Notes: generated by a model not told the origin, from the letters alone. 64,000 nt of DNA from Hymenobacter sp. J193 (GCF_024700075.1 NZ_JAJONE010000006.1:62001-126000), one strand, 5' to 3'; positions 9,710-19,162 are shown, counted from the stretch's first letter. Translations and numbers: made by a program.

Positions 9710-9755
9710 CCTGGCCCGGCTCCCTTTTCATTTCCCACTTATCTCCGCCAAACCC

Positions 9756-10481
9756 ATGAAAAAGTCTGCTTTTTTCCTTGCCACCCTCTGCTCGGGCTCC
9801 TTGCTGGTGGCCAGCTGCAATAGCGATAAGGCTGCCGATTCGACGGCTACGACCACAGAAACCACTACCGATGCCGCGGCTTCCGGCGATATGGCCGGCA
9901 TGGACCACTCTGCGATGGGGCACGAGGGCGCGGCTGCGGCCGGCAGCTCGCCGCAGTTGGTAGCCATGAACGAGATGATGACCAAGATGCACGCCGCGCA
10001 ACCTAAGGGCAACACCGACCACGACTTTGCCCACCACATGTTGGAGCATCACAAGGGCGCGGTAGTAATGGCTGACATCCAGCTGCGCGACGGCAAAGAC
10101 GCCACCATGCGCCGCATGGCCGAGCAAATCAAAGCCGACCAGCTCAAGGAAATCACCGCGCTGGAAACCGCCGCCACCCGCCTGGATAATGCCCCGACCA
10201 ACTACCAGCCCAATGACCCGGCAGACCCTTTCACCAGCAAGATGAAGGCTTCGATGGACGGGATGATGCAGAACATGCCCAAGGCAGTAGCCGACCCCGA
10301 CATGAACTTCAACATGCTGATGACGGTGCACCACCAGAGTGCCGTGGACATGGCCAAAGCCGAACTGGCCCACGGCAAGGACACCAAGCTCAAAGAGATG
10401 GCCCAGCAGATGATTGATGCCCAAGAAAAGGAAATCGCCGGCTTCAAGGCCTGGCACCAGCAGAACGCCGACAAGATGTAA
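9756..10481 (+). CDS. DUF305 lipoprotein
   Basis: This 241-residue lipoprotein has the lipobox LVASC (Cys21), a Thr/Asp-rich linker with DMAGMDHSAMGHE, and two DUF305 helices with HHMLEHHKGA and MTVHHQSAVDMA. It is a paralogue of the 1686-2297 gene. DUF305 proteins are ferritin-like and frequently sit in copper-resistance loci, where a periplasmic metal-binding or storage role is assumed but not proven. It follows the HMBD lipoprotein by 46 bases and is followed by a GC-rich hairpin. Confidence 0.85.
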   Translation: MKKSAFFLATLCSGSLLVASCNSDKAADSTATTTETTTDAAASGDMAGMDHSAMGHEGAAAAGSSPQLVAMNEMMTKMHAAQPKGNTDHDFAHHMLEHHKGAVVMADIQLRDGKDATMRRMAEQIKADQLKEITALETAATRLDNAPTNYQPNDPADPFTSKMKASMDGMMQNMPKAVADPDMNFNMLMTVHHQSAVDMAKAELAHGKDTKLKEMAQQMIDAQEKEIAGFKAWHQQNADKM

Positions 10482-10488
10482 TCCCTCG

Positions 10489-10531
10489 GGGGGCAGGCCG
10501 CACCGCCGGTTGGCGGCCGTGGCCTGCCCCC
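10489..10531 (+). terminator. GC-rich hairpin between two metal-binding genes
   Basis: GGGGGCAGGCC pairs with GGCCTGCCCCC, and the arms extend inward through CACCGCC/GGCGGCC. No T-run follows, so it may be an mRNA-stabilising or attenuating hairpin rather than a full terminator. Confidence 0.5.
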
Positions 10532-10563
10532 ATCATCACCCACCCCAATCATACCCGTTTCCC

Positions 10564-11115
10564 ATGAAGATTCACCACGTTCTCGCTGCCGCCCTGTTGC
10601 TGGCCGCGCCGCTATCCGCTGCGGCCCAGCATAGCCACAAGCCCGGTACTGCCGCCCACGGCCATAAGGCCGCCGGTGAAACCCACGCCCATAAATCTCC
10701 CCACGGCGGCATCGTACGCACGGCGGGCAAGTACCATGTAGAGTTGGTGCAGCAGGCCGGCCAGGTCCACGTGTACCTGCTCGATGACAACGAAAAGGCG
10801 TTGCCCGTGGACCGCGCTACCGGCACCGCTATGCTGCTCAGTACGACGGGCAAAACCAGCAGCGTGAAGCTGACTCCTACCGGTGACCACCTGGTGGCCG
10901 CCGTGCCCGTCGGCACCACCCTGCGCACGGCCATCGTGAGCCTCAAGGCCAACGGCAGCTCGCTCAACGCCCGGTTTGAGAAGCTTGACGCGGCTGCAAA
11001 AGCCGGTAAGGCCGTTTCCAATGCGTATGCCTGCCCGATGAACTGCGAAGGCAGTGCCAGCCCAGAACCCGGCAGCTGCCCCAAGTGCGGCATGGCCCTC
11101 GTGAAAAAGTCGTAG
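10564..11115 (+). CDS. Secreted His-rich protein with C-terminal heavy-metal-binding domain
   Basis: The start at 10564 gives MKIHHVLAAALLLAAP and a signal peptide cut near AAAQ. The mature N-terminus is His-rich (QHSHKP, HGHKAAGETHAHKSPHGG). A beta-rich middle domain follows. The last ~28 residues are an HMBD variant, YACPMNCEG then CPKCGMAL. Compared with the usual YxCPMHP, the conserved His is replaced by Asn-Cys, giving an extra Cys ligand. It is likely a periplasmic copper or silver chaperone feeding the efflux pump encoded just downstream. Confidence 0.8.
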   Translation: MKIHHVLAAALLLAAPLSAAAQHSHKPGTAAHGHKAAGETHAHKSPHGGIVRTAGKYHVELVQQAGQVHVYLLDDNEKALPVDRATGTAMLLSTTGKTSSVKLTPTGDHLVAAVPVGTTLRTAIVSLKANGSSLNARFEKLDAAAKAGKAVSNAYACPMNCEGSASPEPGSCPKCGMALVKKS

Positions 11116-11184
11116 GCGGGCGCCGTTTGGGCTGCCTGCTGCTGCAACAGCGGGTGGCCCACCGACTGGTTTTAACCTGATTGT

Positions 11185-12426
11185 ATGAAGTTCTTGAACG
11201 TAAAAAGCGGGTATTGTTGGCTGCTGACGCTGTTGCTGCTGGCGCTTTGCTCCGGCGCGGCGCGGGCGCAAACCACCATCAGCCTGGACAGCGCCGAGGC
11301 CCAGACCCTGCGCCGGCACCCCCGGCTGCGGCAGTCAACCCAGGAGATTGAGGAGCAGCGCGCCCTCAAGCGGGGCTCCTTTGCGCCGGCCAACCCGGAT
11401 TTTCTCTTTTCGGCACCCACGGGCGAGATGTGGGCCCCGGGCGTGGTGCAAACCATTGACCTGCCCAACGTATACCGACGGCAGCGGCAGGTGGCCGAGG
11501 CCGGTATCACGCTGGCCGAGCGCAACCGCGACGTGAGCCGGGCCAGCGTGCTGCGCGACACCCGCCTGGCCTACCTGAGCCTGCAGTTTGCTGAGGCTCA
11601 GGTGCGCCAGCTCACGTATCAGGACAGCCTGTTTCGGGTGCTGCGCCTGGCCACCGAGCGGCTGTTCACGGCCGGCGAAGTCACCTCGCTGCAGCGCATC
11701 AGCACCGACGCCGAAGCCCGGCAGGTGACCGTGCTGCTGCAACAAGCCACCGCCGACCAACAGGCCGCCCAGCGCCGGCTGGGGCTGCTGCTGGGCCGGC
11801 CCGCCGAGGCCCTGGCTACCAGCACCGACTTGAGCCGCACCGGCGCGGAGCTAGCCCAAACGGGTACTACCCTACTCAGCGGGCTGCCAGTTGAAGACAG
11901 TGCCGCCCTCGTGCGCAGCCCCACGCTGGCGGCCGCCACCCAGAACGTCGCCCTGAGCCAGTCGGGCATCAGCCTGGTGCGGGCGCGGCGCACGCCGGCT
12001 CTCACGGTGGGCTACCAAAATCAAGCATTTGAGAACTCGGCGCTCCGATACCGCTTTCAGTTTGGCGTGTCGGTGCCCGTGTGGTTCTGGACTTACCGCT
12101 CGCAGCTGCAGGCGGCCACGGCCCGCTCTCAGGCCGCCAGCTACCAGCTGCAGGCCCAGCGCCTGGAACTCAGCACCCAGTACGAGCAGGCCTTGGCGGA
12201 TACGCGCAAGTTTTCGACATCGCTGGCTTACTACGAGCAAACCGGCCTGCCCCAGTCGCGGGCCATCATCAGCCAGTCGCAGCGCCTGTTCCGGGCCGGC
12301 GAAGTGAGCTACCTGCAGCTTATTCTGAGCCTGAATCAGGCCTTTGCCATTCAGAATACTTACCTGACCACCATCCGCGACTACCGCCAGGCTTTGGTCG
12401 AGCTTAACTACCTGCGGGGCGAATAA
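11185..12426 (+). CDS. TolC-family outer-membrane efflux protein (CusC-type)
   Basis: This 413-residue protein has a signal peptide (cleavage near GAARAQ) and the long coiled-coil architecture of TolC: two related halves rich in Ala, Gln, Leu and Arg, with IISQSQRLFRAGEVSYLQLI near the C-terminus. It would form the outer-membrane channel of the tripartite metal efflux pump. The adaptor (13079) and RND permease (14884) lie downstream in the same direction, with one small membrane protein between channel and adaptor. Confidence 0.9.
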   Translation: MKFLNVKSGYCWLLTLLLLALCSGAARAQTTISLDSAEAQTLRRHPRLRQSTQEIEEQRALKRGSFAPANPDFLFSAPTGEMWAPGVVQTIDLPNVYRRQRQVAEAGITLAERNRDVSRASVLRDTRLAYLSLQFAEAQVRQLTYQDSLFRVLRLATERLFTAGEVTSLQRISTDAEARQVTVLLQQATADQQAAQRRLGLLLGRPAEALATSTDLSRTGAELAQTGTTLLSGLPVEDSAALVRSPTLAAATQNVALSQSGISLVRARRTPALTVGYQNQAFENSALRYRFQFGVSVPVWFWTYRSQLQAATARSQAASYQLQAQRLELSTQYEQALADTRKFSTSLAYYEQTGLPQSRAIISQSQRLFRAGEVSYLQLILSLNQAFAIQNTYLTTIRDYRQALVELNYLRGE

Positions 12427-12438
12427 CCGTCAACTATC

Positions 12439-13065
12439 ATGAAACAACTCCTGATTTTGCTGCTGGGTTTGCTGCTGACCAGCCCGGCTTACGCCCACGG
12501 GGGCGAAGACCACGGCGACGGGACGAAGGCGGGTACGGCGGCGGGCGCTACCTCGTTTTCGGTCGCGGCCCTCTCGGAGCAGTTCGAGGTGCTGCTGCGC
12601 TACGAGCCCCTGGAAGGCGGCCAGCCGGCCGACCTGCGCCTGTTCTTATCCGACTACGCCACCAACGCCCCTATCAAGGGCGCGAAGCTCACGCTCACCA
12701 ATCCGGAAGACGCCAACCTGAAATGGGCGGCAACCGAGCAGGAGCCGGGCATTTACCTGGTTGAGGGCCAGTTTCCGGCTAACAAGGCTTACAGCTTTGC
12801 GGTGAACATCGTGGCCGGCGAAACGGCCGATTTACTGCTGCTCGAAGGCATCAAGGTCGGGGAGAAGCTACCCGTGGCGGCTACGGCCCCCGCTGCGGCC
12901 CCGTCGCTTTTCTCATCCTGGAAAACCATTCTGGCCCTGATTGGGGCCTTTGCGCTCGGTATCGGCCTGACGGCCCTGCTGCTGCGTCGTCGTCGCCGCT
13001 CAGAATCCGTGCCGCAGACTTCGGAACAGGCGCTGACCGCCAGCCGCCGTGCCCCCTTCCCTTAA
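12439..13065 (+). CDS. Periplasmic His-rich protein with C-terminal membrane anchor, part of the metal efflux operon
   Basis: I cannot name the family with confidence. The 208-residue product has a signal peptide ending at AYA, a metal-like HGGEDHGDG segment that closely resembles the N-terminus of the next gene's product (HSGEDHGGE), a beta-sandwich-like domain (residues about 45-140), and a C-terminal membrane helix followed by a basic tail RRRRRSES. It starts 12 bases after the tolC-like stop and ends 13 bases before the adaptor start. Tight placement inside the pump operon suggests it assists delivery of metal to the pump. Confidence 0.7.
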   Translation: MKQLLILLLGLLLTSPAYAHGGEDHGDGTKAGTAAGATSFSVAALSEQFEVLLRYEPLEGGQPADLRLFLSDYATNAPIKGAKLTLTNPEDANLKWAATEQEPGIYLVEGQFPANKAYSFAVNIVAGETADLLLLEGIKVGEKLPVAATAPAAAPSLFSSWKTILALIGAFALGIGLTALLLRRRRRSESVPQTSEQALTASRRAPFP

Positions 13066-13078
13066 TGCCACTTCTGAT

Positions 13079-14224
13079 ATGAAAACCAAGCATAAATTCC
13101 TAGCCGCCACGGCCGCCTTCGGACTGGTACTAACTGTGCTGCTGCCCCCACCCAGCCTAGTGCAGGCGCACAGCGGCGAAGACCACGGCGGCGAAGCCAA
13201 AGCCAGCACCGGCGTGGCCCTCACCGACGAGGTGCTGCTGCCCAAGGAAAGCCAGTTTCTGTTCGAGGTCCGCACCAATCTGGCTGCTTATTCCACCACC
13301 TACAGCCGGGCCACCCTCTACGGCACGGTATCGGCCGCGGCCGGGGGCGAGGGGCGCGTGGTAGTGCCCCAGACCGGGCGCATCGTGAGCCTCGCTGCGC
13401 AGGTGGGCAAAACCGTGCGGGCCGGCCAGACGCTGGCCGTGATTGAGCAAACCCTCGACGCCACCCAGCAAATTGGCCTCAGCACCGAGCGCGCCAACGC
13501 TCAGGCTGAGCTGCGCGCCGCACAGCAAGACTACTCCCGCCTGCAAACCATCGCCGACATTGCCGCCCGCAAAGACGTGGTGGCCGCTGAGCTGCGCCTG
13601 CGCCAGGCCCGCCAAAACGCGGCCATCTACAACGGGCAGGCCAGCCAGCGGCGCGTGAGCATCACCTCGCCGGTGAGCGGCACCGTGGACGTGTTTAACC
13701 TAGCCGTGGGCCAGCAGGTGAACCAGGGCGACGAGCTGTTTCGGGTCATCAACCCCGGCAAGCTGCGCGTGGAAGCCCAGGTGTTTGCTCAGGATTTAGC
13801 GAAGGTGACGCCCGGGGCTTTGTTTCGGGTAGAAGGCTTGCAGGGCCAAGCGGGCGTGCCGGCCCGGCTGGTGGTGTTCAGCAACGTGGTGAACCCCGTG
13901 AACCAGGCCCGGCAGCTGGTGCTGGAACTCGATGCCACCGAAGGCAGCGCCTACCGCGCCGGCCAGGCCGTGAACGTGCAGGTGGTGGGCCAGACCGGCG
14001 GCGGCAAACCCCAACTGGTAGTGCCGACCTCGGCCATTACGGACTTGAATGGCAAGCCCGTGGTCTTCGTGCACACCGAACCCGAACACTTCAAGATTCG
14101 CTATGTGCAGCCGGGGGCCATGAATGGCCAGCAGACCGTGCTCGTGCAGGGTCAGGTCAACGAAAATGACCGGGTGGTGACGGCTGGCACCTACCAGCTT
14201 AAATCCATTTATCTCAACCAATAG
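13079..14224 (+). CDS. RND efflux periplasmic adaptor (CusB/CzcB-type)
   Basis: This 381-residue membrane-fusion protein links the RND permease to the TolC channel. It has an N-terminal hydrophobic segment, a His-rich HSGEDHGGE patch, a biotinyl-lipoyl-like domain (GRIVSLAAQVGKTVRAGQ and the later VSGTVDVFNLAVGQQV), a short helical hairpin and beta-barrel domains. The start at 13079 was preferred over 13049 because it gives a clean signal segment and does not overlap the preceding gene. Confidence 0.9.
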   Translation: MKTKHKFLAATAAFGLVLTVLLPPPSLVQAHSGEDHGGEAKASTGVALTDEVLLPKESQFLFEVRTNLAAYSTTYSRATLYGTVSAAAGGEGRVVVPQTGRIVSLAAQVGKTVRAGQTLAVIEQTLDATQQIGLSTERANAQAELRAAQQDYSRLQTIADIAARKDVVAAELRLRQARQNAAIYNGQASQRRVSITSPVSGTVDVFNLAVGQQVNQGDELFRVINPGKLRVEAQVFAQDLAKVTPGALFRVEGLQGQAGVPARLVVFSNVVNPVNQARQLVLELDATEGSAYRAGQAVNVQVVGQTGGGKPQLVVPTSAITDLNGKPVVFVHTEPEHFKIRYVQPGAMNGQQTVLVQGQVNENDRVVTAGTYQLKSIYLNQ

Positions 14225-14269
14225 CTCCGCCTCACCCGCTGGTCTTCTCGCTTCCTGCTTCTAATTCCC

Positions 14270-14782
14270 ATGAAAAACCTCCTTGCTCTCGCCACGCTGA
14301 CGGCCACGCTTCCCCTCATCACCCCGACTGCGCAGGCCCAGACGGTTCCGCCCGGCGGCTCAGCTGCTGACGAAGCCGCCGTGAAAGCGGTGCTCACCAA
14401 GTACCAGCAGGCCGTGCAAAAACTCGACACCACGGGTACTAGTCGCCTGTTCGCGGCCAATTCGCAGGTATTCGAGTCGGGCAGCGTGGAAGGCACCTAC
14501 CGGCACTACGCCGCGCACCACCTGGGCCCGGAGCTTAGGGAGTTCAGGGCCTTCACTTTCAGCGACTACAAGGCCGCCGTGCAGGTAGATGGTCCCTACG
14601 CTTTTGCGACGGAAACCTATATCTACACCATCAATCTCAAGAAAGACCCCAAGGAAAAGGAAGCCAAGGCCCCCATCGTGCGCCGTGGGGTGGCTACCTC
14701 GGTGCTGCGCAAAAACGCCTCCGGGCAGTGGCAAATCATGAGTACCCACAGTTCGGCCCGTACGCCTCGTTCTAAAAAATAG
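14270..14782 (+). CDS. Secreted NTF2/SnoaL-like protein
   Basis: The 170-residue product has a signal peptide (cleaved near AQAQ) and an NTF2-like domain: DEAAVKAVLTKYQQAVQ at the start of the fold, and later GQWQIMSTHSS, the usual closing strand. NTF2-like domains bind small ligands or act as enzymes; no catalytic residues can be assigned here. Its place between adaptor and RND permease genes implies a periplasmic role linked to the pump. Confidence 0.8.
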   Translation: MKNLLALATLTATLPLITPTAQAQTVPPGGSAADEAAVKAVLTKYQQAVQKLDTTGTSRLFAANSQVFESGSVEGTYRHYAAHHLGPELREFRAFTFSDYKAAVQVDGPYAFATETYIYTINLKKDPKEKEAKAPIVRRGVATSVLRKNASGQWQIMSTHSSARTPRSKK

Positions 14783-14883
14783 GCTACTCAACTGGCCTGG
14801 GCCACTGCCCGGAACACTCCCGAAGCCACGAGGGGAGGGGCCAACCGGCCGCTTCCGCTTCTTCCTCTTTGCGCTACTAACCG

Positions 14884-17800
14884 ATGCTTGACAAGATAAT
14901 TCGCTTCGCCCTGCAAAACCGACTGCTGATGCTGGCCTTCGCCCTGGGCCTCATCATAGCTGGCAGCTATACCGCCAGCCAGCTACCGGTGGACGTGCTA
15001 CCCGACCTAGACCGCCCCCGCGTCACCGTATTTCTGGAAGCCCCCGGCATGGCCCCGGAGGAAGTGGAAGCCCTGGTGACGCTGCCCGTGGAGACGGCCC
15101 TGAATGGGGCCACCGGCGTATCGGCAGTGCGCTCCAACTCAGCCATTGGCCTGGGCATGGTGTTCGTGGAGTTCGACTACGGCACCGACATCTTCACGGC
15201 TCGCCAGATTGTGAGTGAGAAGCTGCAAACCACCGGCGAACAGCTGCCCGAAGGCATTACGCCGGTGTTGGGGCCGATTTCCTCAGTCATGGGCCAGATT
15301 ATGCTGGTGGGCCTCTCGGGCGGGAAAGAAACCAACGCCGCCGATTTGCGCACCCTGGCCAACTACACCGTGCGGCAGCGCCTGCTCAGCATCCCGGGCG
15401 TGGCCCAGGTCATTCCTATCGGCGGCGACAACCTGCAGTACCAGGTACTGCTGGATATGCCCCGCCTGAATGCCACGGGCCTGACCGTAAACCAGGTGGA
15501 AGATGCTTTGCGCCAGTCCAACCTGAATACCACCGGCAACTTCTTCGACCGCAACGGCTCGGAGGTACTCATCCGCAACCTGGGCCGGCTGCGCTCGGTG
15601 CAGGACATTGAGAACATCATCGTGGGCTACCGCGAGCAGTCGCCCATCCGGGTAGCCGACGTGGCCAAGGTGGAGTTCGGGGCCCGCTTCAAGCGCGGCG
15701 ACGGCAGCGTGAACGGCCAGCCCGCCGTGATTCTGAGCATCGAGAAGCAGCCGGGGGCGGCCACCGTGGGCCTCACGGAAGCCGTGGAAAAAGCGCTGGT
15801 GGAACTCAAGCCCTCGCTCCCCAAAGATGTACAGGTGAACACCCGGCTGTTCAAGCAGTCGGAGTTTATTGAGTCCTCCATTAGCAATGTAGAGGAAGCC
15901 CTGCGCGACGGGGCCATTCTGGTGGTCATCGTGCTGTTTGCCTTTTTGCTGAACGTACGCACCACGTTTATTTCGCTGGTGGCCATTCCGTTGTCGCTAC
16001 TGGTTACGGCGCTGGTATTCCGCTTCGTCGGCATTTCTATCAACACCATGACGCTGGGCGGGCTGGCCATTGCTATCGGCGAGTTGGTGGATGACGCCAT
16101 CGTGGACGTAGAAAACGTGTACCGCCGCCTACGCGAAAACAAGCAACGGCCTGACCCGCAACCGGTGCTGCGGGTAATTTATGCCGCTTCGTCAGAGGTA
16201 CGCAACTCCATTGTGTACGCCACTATCATCGTGGTGCTGGTGTTCCTTCCGCTGTTCGCGCTGGAAGGTATGGAGGGCCGCATTTTCGCGCCGCTGGGCA
16301 TTGCCTACATCACCAGCATTGTGGCCTCGCTGTTTGTATCGCTCACCGTGACGCCGGTGCTGTGCTACTACCTGCTACCCCGCATGAAGCAGATGGACCA
16401 CCCCGAAACCGACGGCGGGCTGGTGCGCTGGCTCAAGAAGAAGGACACCCGACTGCTGGGCTGGGGACTTAATCACCCCAAGCTAGTGCTTACTTCTACC
16501 GCTCTGCTATTTGTCATGGCTGCGGCCATGGTGCCATTTTTCGGCACGGAGTTCCTGCCGCCCTTTAATGAAGGCTCTTTAACGGTTAACTTCTCCGCAC
16601 CCGCCGGCACCTCACTCACCGAGTCTAACCGCCTGGGCACGTTAGGCGAGCAGCAGATGCTCAAGATTCCAGAGGTGGCTTACACGGCCCGCCGCACCGG
16701 CCGCGCCGAACTGGACGAGCATGCCGAGTCGGTGAACAACTCGGAAATCGAGGTGGCTTTCAAGACCAAGGAAGAGTTGAAGAAGGAAGGCAAAACCATG
16801 CGCAGCCGCGACGAAATCCTGGCCGATATGCGCCAGAAGCTCAGCCTCATTACGGGCGTGAACGTGAACATCGGCCAGCCCATTTCTCACCGCCTCGACC
16901 ACCTGCTCTCGGGCGTGCGGGCCCAGGTGGCCATCAAGGTGTTCGGCAACGATTTGCTGGAGCTGCGCCGCTACGCCAACGAGGTGCGGGCCGCCGCGGG
17001 CACTGTGCCCGGCGTGGTGGACTTGCAGGTTGAAAAGCAGGTCCAGATTCCTCAGTTGCTCATCCGACCCAAGGATGACGCCCTGCGCGCCTATGGCATG
17101 GCACGGGGTGAAGTGGTGCGCGACCTGGAAACGCTGTTTCAGGGCGCTGTGGTCTCCCAGATGCTCGACGGGCAGAAGCGCTTCGACCTGGTAGTGAAGC
17201 TGCCCGAAGCCCAACGCAACGACATCGCGGCCATCAGCCAGACCCGCATCGAAACGCCCAGCGGCGAGATGATTCCGGTAAGTGAGGTGGCCGACGTGGT
17301 GTACGAGCCCGGCCCCAACACCGTCAACCACGAAAACACCCAGCGCCGCATCACCATTTCACTGAACGTGGCGGAGCGCGACTTGGGCTCCACCGTGAAG
17401 GAGATTCAGCAGAAAGTCAGCCAGCAGGTGAAGCTGCCGCCGGGCTACTATCTCACCTACGGCGGGCAGTTTGAGAGCCAGCAGTCGGCTTCGCAGAAGA
17501 TTCTTTGGCTGAGCTTGTTTTCGCTGGCCGGCATCTTCCTGGTGCTGTTCTCGCACTTCAAGTCCTCGCTGATGGTGGGCCAGATTATGCTCAACATTCC
17601 GCTGGCGCTTATCGGCTCGGTGGTGGCGGTGCTGCTCACGGGCGGTACGTTCAGCATTGCCTCCCTCGTGGGTTTCATCACCCTCACCGGTATTGCCTCC
17701 CGCAACGGCATCATGATGATTTCGCACTACATCCACCTCGTGGAGCACGAAGGCGAGAAATTCGGCCTCCCGATGATTATCCGCGGCTCGCTGGAACGGC

Positions 17801-18105
17801 TGGTGCCGGTGCTGATGACAGCCCTGGTGGCTGCGCTGGCCCTGGTGCCGCTCACGCTGGCCAAGGACGCGCCCGGCAAGGAAATCCTGTATCCGGTGGC
17901 CACGGTCATCCTCGGCGGCCTGCTCTCGTCCACTTTCCTCGACATCATCGTGACGCCGGTGGTGTTCTGGCTGGTGGGCGAAAAAGCCCTAGCACAATAC
18001 TTCGCCTCTCATCAGGAAACGGGCTTGGATGAGCACCCGCAGGAACTCGACGCGCAGCCGCTCACCCCGCCATCGGACCTGAATCCGGTGCTGCCCACAC
18101 GTTAG
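14884..18105 (+). CDS. RND heavy-metal efflux permease (CusA/CzcA-type)
   Basis: This is the proton-driven inner-membrane pump that expels metal ions through the adaptor and TolC channel. At 1073 residues it is normal length for the HME-RND family. Twelve membrane segments and two large periplasmic loops are visible. The proton-relay helix reads GELVDDAIVDVENVYRRL (around residues 399-416) with the paired Asp typical of the family. Copper/silver specificity is inferred from neighbours (CopA, CopZ, Csp), since the substrate residues could not be assigned reliably by eye. The HMA-AraC gene follows after 3 bases. Confidence 0.93.
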   Translation: MLDKIIRFALQNRLLMLAFALGLIIAGSYTASQLPVDVLPDLDRPRVTVFLEAPGMAPEEVEALVTLPVETALNGATGVSAVRSNSAIGLGMVFVEFDYGTDIFTARQIVSEKLQTTGEQLPEGITPVLGPISSVMGQIMLVGLSGGKETNAADLRTLANYTVRQRLLSIPGVAQVIPIGGDNLQYQVLLDMPRLNATGLTVNQVEDALRQSNLNTTGNFFDRNGSEVLIRNLGRLRSVQDIENIIVGYREQSPIRVADVAKVEFGARFKRGDGSVNGQPAVILSIEKQPGAATVGLTEAVEKALVELKPSLPKDVQVNTRLFKQSEFIESSISNVEEALRDGAILVVIVLFAFLLNVRTTFISLVAIPLSLLVTALVFRFVGISINTMTLGGLAIAIGELVDDAIVDVENVYRRLRENKQRPDPQPVLRVIYAASSEVRNSIVYATIIVVLVFLPLFALEGMEGRIFAPLGIAYITSIVASLFVSLTVTPVLCYYLLPRMKQMDHPETDGGLVRWLKKKDTRLLGWGLNHPKLVLTSTALLFVMAAAMVPFFGTEFLPPFNEGSLTVNFSAPAGTSLTESNRLGTLGEQQMLKIPEVAYTARRTGRAELDEHAESVNNSEIEVAFKTKEELKKEGKTMRSRDEILADMRQKLSLITGVNVNIGQPISHRLDHLLSGVRAQVAIKVFGNDLLELRRYANEVRAAAGTVPGVVDLQVEKQVQIPQLLIRPKDDALRAYGMARGEVVRDLETLFQGAVVSQMLDGQKRFDLVVKLPEAQRNDIAAISQTRIETPSGEMIPVSEVADVVYEPGPNTVNHENTQRRITISLNVAERDLGSTVKEIQQKVSQQVKLPPGYYLTYGGQFESQQSASQKILWLSLFSLAGIFLVLFSHFKSSLMVGQIMLNIPLALIGSVVAVLLTGGTFSIASLVGFITLTGIASRNGIMMISHYIHLVEHEGEKFGLPMIIRGSLERLVPVLMTALVAALALVPLTLAKDAPGKEILYPVATVILGGLLSSTFLDIIVTPVVFWLVGEKALAQYFASHQETGLDEHPQELDAQPLTPPSDLNPVLPTR

Positions 18106-18108
18106 GCC

Positions 18109-18738
18109 ATGTCGCTTCGCCCCGCCTCTGCTTCGCCCACCACCGTGCTGTACATCAAGTATATGGTGTGCCCGCGTGGTATCCGGGTGGTCCGGCAGGA
18201 ACTGCAGGGCATCGGGCTACAGGTGCTCGACGTGTGCCTGGGGGCGGCGACCGTCGCCGGCCGGCCGGAAGAACTCGACTGGCCCCGCCTGCGGGCCACA
18301 CTAGAAGCGGCCAAGTTTGCACTGCTCGAAACCTTCCACCAGACCTTGGTGGAACGGGTAGGCGTAGCGGTAAACCACTTACTGCGTGAGCCGACCGAGA
18401 GTCTGCGCCACCGGGCCTTCGGGGCGGCGGTGGCCCGCGAGTTGGGGATGACATACAGACAGCTCTGCCCGGCTTTTACCCGCCTGATGGGAGGCAAGAC
18501 GCTGGCAGACTACATTCTGAGCCAGCGGCTGGCCTATGCGCAGGAACTGCTGGCTTCAACTTCCCTGGGTGTTGGCCTCATTGCCCGGCGCTTGGGGTAT
18601 GCCAGCCTGGCCCACTTTTCCGGGCAGTTCCGGCGCGTGACCCGCTGCTCTCCCTCCACCTATAGGAAGCTCCTGCGCAATGAAAAGCCGACCCTAGCGG
18701 CGGATTTTCCGCCAAATGATGCAAGCGAAAGGCGCTAG
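18109..18738 (+). CDS. AraC-family regulator with degenerate HMA-like N-terminal domain
   Basis: This is a paralogue of the 4272-4895 regulator. The N-terminal motif is YIKYMVCPRGI, so the metal-binding CxxC has become Cys21-x-x-Gly24. The C-terminal AraC helix-turn-helix is complete (LAYAQELLASTSLGVGLIA, GYASLAHFSGQF, TRCSPSTYRKLL). It lies 3 bases after the RND permease gene, so it is the last gene of the efflux operon. With one Cys missing, it may bind metal differently, rely on another ligand, or not sense metal at all and compete with the intact paralogue. Confidence 0.8.
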   Translation: MSLRPASASPTTVLYIKYMVCPRGIRVVRQELQGIGLQVLDVCLGAATVAGRPEELDWPRLRATLEAAKFALLETFHQTLVERVGVAVNHLLREPTESLRHRAFGAAVARELGMTYRQLCPAFTRLMGGKTLADYILSQRLAYAQELLASTSLGVGLIARRLGYASLAHFSGQFRRVTRCSPSTYRKLLRNEKPTLAADFPPNDASERR

Positions 18739-18747
18739 TTATGCAAA
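18737..18747 (+). promoter_or_regulatory. AGTTATGCAAA motif upstream of the copper storage gene
   Basis: It reads AGTTATGCAAA, directly after the AraC stop and about 80 bases before the copper storage gene. It is followed by CTGCACGGCCGG, resembling the flank of the copA-side copy. It is one of five copies in the island. Confidence 0.45.
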
Positions 18748-18826
18748 ACTGCACGGCCGGGCCGGGGTATAAATAAAAGCTACCCTGATAAGGTCAGCTA
18801 TCCGTTTCCACCTTACCCCATTTCCC

Positions 18827-19162
18827 ATGCATACGCAAAACCAACCCCTGCTCGACGCCCTCAATGCCTGCATCGCCGCCTGCGAGCACTGTGCCACCGC
18901 CTGCCTGCACGAGGACAACGTGAAGATGATGGCCCGCTGCGTCCTGTTGGACCGGGACTGTGCAGACGTGTGTGCCCTTACTGCCCGTCTCGTGGCCCGC
19001 GGCTCGGAGCATGCTGCCCATCTGCTGAAAGAATGTGCCGAAATCTGCAAGGCCTGCGCCGACGAGTGCGAGAAGCACGGGGCCCACTCCGAACACTGCC
19101 GCGCATGCGCTGAAGCCTGCCGCCGTTGCGAGCAGGCCTGCCGTCAGGGTATCGCTGCCTAG
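18827..19162 (+). CDS. Four-helix-bundle copper storage protein (Csp-like)
   Basis: This 111-residue protein has 16 Cys arranged in CxxxC, CxxC and similar helical spacings (for example CIAACEHCATAC and CRACAEACRRCEQAC). This is the pattern of Csp-type proteins that fill a four-helix bundle with Cu(I)-thiolates. There is no signal peptide, so it is cytosolic, like Csp3. It would buffer excess cytosolic Cu(I) when the pumps are saturated. It has its own gene-free leader with a TTATGCAA motif and a terminator hairpin behind it. Confidence 0.92.
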   Translation: MHTQNQPLLDALNACIAACEHCATACLHEDNVKMMARCVLLDRDCADVCALTARLVARGSEHAAHLLKECAEICKACADECEKHGAHSEHCRACAEACRRCEQACRQGIAA

